Assembly (NCBI GenBank): GCA_011051925.1
Contig: DRKE01000448.1
Location: 1 to 16,046, forward strand
DNA length: 16,046 nucleotides
DNA from: Deltaproteobacteria bacterium
GTDB taxonomy: Bacteria > Myxococcota_A > UBA9160 > UBA4427
Direction of reading: 5' to 3'
Within the stretch, counting starts at the first letter, position 1. Each line of letters opens with the position of its first letter. Below the pieces are notes generated by a model. That model had not been told where the DNA came from. It saw nothing but the letters and a program-made list of their open reading frames with translations, and made no database searches. Position numbers and translations under genes: made by a program. Positions 14,705 through 16,046 of the stretch are shown piece after piece.

Positions 14705-15123
14705 CGACCCCGACACGCCCGCGGCCGAAACCGACCCCCCTCACCGAACCGTTCTGGCGTGCCGCCGCGGAGGGCCGCCTCGTCGCACAGCGCTGCCGGG
14801 GTTGCAACACGCTGCGCCACTACCCACGTCCCATGTGCCCGGAATGCCACGACATGCGCTGGGACTGGTCGGAACTCTCGGGACGGGGCGAGATCCATAG
14901 CTATGTCGTCACCCATCGGGCGTTCCACCCTTTCTGGGCCGACCGGATCCCCTACGTCGTGGCCACGATCGAGCTCGAGGAAGGCCTCCGCATGGTCTCG
15001 GAGATGCCCGAGCTGACGCCCGATGAGGTGGCCATCGGATTGCCCGTCGAGGTCCGGTTCGAGCCGCTCGACGACGGGATCGCCCTTCCGGTCTTCCGCC
15101 TGTCGAAGAGCCGGCGGGGGTAG
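14701..15123 (+). CDS. Zinc-ribbon/OB-fold protein (DUF35 family)
   Basis: A 140-residue DUF35 protein with a proline-rich start, a helix LTEPFWRAAAEGRLV, a four-cysteine zinc ribbon (C32, C35, C46, C49) and an OB fold (GRGEIHSYVVTHRAFHPFW, then IPYVVATIELEEGLRMVSEM). It is a paralogue of the protein at 1969-2409, from which it differs mainly at both ends. The 4-base ATGA overlap with the thiolase-fold gene marks it as its obligate partner, probably binding the acyl-CoA substrate and completing the active site, as ChsH2 does for Ltp2. It is the last gene of the five-gene unit. The next gene lies 69 bases away and has a promoter-like element before it. Confidence 0.88.
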   Translation: MTTPTRPRPKPTPLTEPFWRAAAEGRLVAQRCRGCNTLRHYPRPMCPECHDMRWDWSELSGRGEIHSYVVTHRAFHPFWADRIPYVVATIELEEGLRMVSEMPELTPDEVAIGLPVEVRFEPLDDGIALPVFRLSKSRRG

Positions 15124-15159
15124 ACCCACGAACGCCGCTCCGATCCGGAAACGATTCCG

Positions 15160-15165
15160 TATGCT
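15160..15165 (+). promoter_or_regulatory. Possible -10 element of the membrane-protein gene
   Basis: TATGCT at 15160-15165 lies 27 bases before the ATG at 15193. A small 5-bp hairpin CGGAA-ACGA-TTCCG (15146-15159) sits just upstream and could be a weak end of the previous operon. No good -35 is visible, so this is tentative. Confidence 0.25.
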
Positions 15166-15192
15166 CTGGCGGAGAGACGAAGCGGGAGCGGG

Positions 15193-15837
15193 ATGACGAG
15201 CGGAATCGCGATCGGAGATCGGGACCGGACGACGGTCCTGATGCACTACTACCGTGCCATGGTCGGACGCGCCGACATCTGGCGAACGCGGATGGACGCG
15301 ACGACGAACTGGGCGATCGGTGTCACGGCGGCGGTCGTTTCCCTCGAACTCGGGAATCCGGCCATCCCCCATTTCGGAATCTACATCGCCTCGCTCCTGA
15401 CGGTCGGCTTCCTGCTGCTCGAAGCGCGGCGGCTCAGCTTCTACCATCTCTGGCAGAGTCGGGTGCTCCTGCTCGAAGAGGGTCTGATCCGAACGGCGCT
15501 CGCCCGCGAAGGCGGGCCCTCGGACGCGGCCGGAGTCGATCTGGCCGACCTGCTCGACCCCCACCTGGGCCGCACGGTCCCGACGATGCCTGCCTCGCGA
15601 GCGATCGCACGGCGGCTTCGTCGCGTCTACCTCTACTTGTTCGCCGTCCAGCTCCTCGCCTGGGGCGACAAACTGGTCAGTGATCCCGCCCCGGCCCATT
15701 CGATCCGGGAGAGCATCGACCGGGCGGGGATCTGGATGGTGCCGGGACCCGCTGTCGTGTCCATCACGATCTCGTTCTTCGTCCTCGCCTGTGTGCTCGC
15801 CCTGGTCCGCGGCGGGGTGGACCGGAAGGCAGGCTGA
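15193..15837 (+). CDS. DUF2270-like integral membrane protein
   Basis: A 214-residue protein that matches what I recall of the DUF2270 family: a soluble start with YYRAMVGRADIWRTRMDATT followed at once by membrane helices. Predicted helices lie at about 37-53, 59-77, 145-158 and 183-205. Between the second and third is a cytoplasmic-type segment (LSFYHLWQSRVLLLEEGLIR) and a low-hydrophobicity stretch to residue 140. The function of the family is unknown to me. ATG 15193 has GGGAGCGGG directly upstream. Having its own promoter-like element suggests it is not part of the P450 operon, although it follows it on the same strand. Confidence 0.75.
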   Translation: MTSGIAIGDRDRTTVLMHYYRAMVGRADIWRTRMDATTNWAIGVTAAVVSLELGNPAIPHFGIYIASLLTVGFLLLEARRLSFYHLWQSRVLLLEEGLIRTALAREGGPSDAAGVDLADLLDPHLGRTVPTMPASRAIARRLRRVYLYLFAVQLLAWGDKLVSDPAPAHSIRESIDRAGIWMVPGPAVVSITISFFVLACVLALVRGGVDRKAG

Positions 15838-15848
15838 GTCGGAAGGAC

Positions 15849-15908
15849 GAACCCGCGCTCCTTCCCGATCCCGGAGAACCGTCGGCCCTCGCGACTCCGC
15901 GCGGGTTC
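15849..15908. repeat. Perfect 10-bp inverted repeat with 40-base spacer
   Basis: GAACCCGCGC (15849-15858) is the exact reverse complement of GCGCGGGTTC (15899-15908). It begins 12 bases after the membrane-protein stop, and its right arm touches the stop codon of the partial minus-strand gene. Its location between convergent genes fits a long-loop terminator structure, but the 40-base loop is unusual. It could also be chance in GC-rich DNA. Confidence 0.35.
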
Positions 15909-16046
15909 AGCGCCGGGGGAGCGGATCGAGTCGAAGAAGGACTCTTGGCGGGAACCCGGTCAGCAACCGGAAGAAGAATCCAAGACCATGGTCGGCCTCG
16001 ACCCGGTCGCGTTCTTCGCCTTGTACCGGAACGACCCGATACGACC
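15907..16046 (-). CDS. C-terminal part of an unidentified minus-strand protein (partial)
   Basis: The minus strand carries an open frame entering from the right edge and ending with TGA at 15909-15907. It has 45 residues, beginning SYRVVPVQGEERDRVEADHG and continuing with an aromatic, leucine-rich segment LGFFFRLLTGFPPRVLLRLD. The composition looks like real coding sequence (Asp/Glu/Arg mix, GC-rich third positions), while the + strand shows no better frame here. The family is not recognised. The hydrophobic stretch is too short to call a membrane helix with confidence. It is convergent with the DUF2270-like gene. Confidence 0.5.
   Translation of the reverse strand, partial: SYRVVPVQGEERDRVEADHGLGFFFRLLTGFPPRVLLRLDPLPRR

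Noticed and set aside
13340..14716. Long minus-strand frame opposite the second thiolase-fold gene
   Set aside because: Same shadow pattern. The + strand gene is homologous to 761-1969 and overlaps its partners in operon style.
1..16046. Mobile element, CRISPR array, tRNA or rRNA
   Set aside because: No transposase or integrase, no regular direct repeats with spacers and no cloverleaf or rRNA-like segment was seen on either strand.

Overview
This is a gene-dense, high-GC bacterial window (roughly two-thirds G+C where I counted) with short intergenic gaps, frequent ATGA-type stop/start overlaps, lipobox proteins and GGAGG-like ribosome binding sites. The organism is probably a Gram-negative, high-GC environmental bacterium. 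A secreted hydrolase with a C-terminal cysteine-rich SDGCGGT..CG tail recalls Myxococcota and related former Deltaproteobacteria. This taxonomic guess rests on style, not on any marker gene.

Left part (1-2500). The tail of an unidentified gene ends at a terminator-like hairpin. An NTF2/SnoaL-like protein follows, then a thiolase-fold protein coupled by a 1-base overlap to a zinc-ribbon/OB-fold (DUF35) protein. A perfect 17-bp hairpin at 2456-2494 separates this + strand block from a convergent minus-strand gene.

Middle (2525-10803). This part looks like unlinked accessory genes: an 812-residue exported alpha/beta hydrolase with its own AT-rich upstream region; a TetR regulator divergent from a GNAT acetyltransferase; an ExeM/NucH-like endonuclease/exonuclease/phosphatase lipoprotein starting at TTG; a low-molecular-weight-phosphatase-type arsenate reductase; and a two-gene lipoprotein operon of unknown function.

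Right part (10936-15123). This is the most coherent unit: cytochrome P450, two-domain extradiol ring-cleavage dioxygenase, small VOC protein, thiolase-fold protein and DUF35 protein on one strand. Three of the four junctions overlap and the other gap is 7 bases. The dioxygenase keeps the metal ligands and catalytic residues of the BphC/HsaC family. Both thiolase-fold proteins in the window lack the thiolase nucleophilic cysteine and the His of the HDxF-type motif (it is YDxF here), and each is paired with DUF35. That is the arrangement of Ltp2-ChsH2-type retro-aldolases of steroid side-chain degradation. I infer a catabolic operon for an aromatic, polycyclic, terpenoid or steroid-like compound: P450 oxygenation, meta ring cleavage and a retro-aldol C-C cleavage on a CoA thioester. 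The substrate cannot be read from the sequence. A DUF2270-like membrane protein and the tail of a minus-strand gene close the window.

I found no rRNA, tRNA, CRISPR array, insertion sequence or replication origin, and no gene-free stretch longer than 300 bases. The largest gaps are 6680-6907 and 4964-5184.
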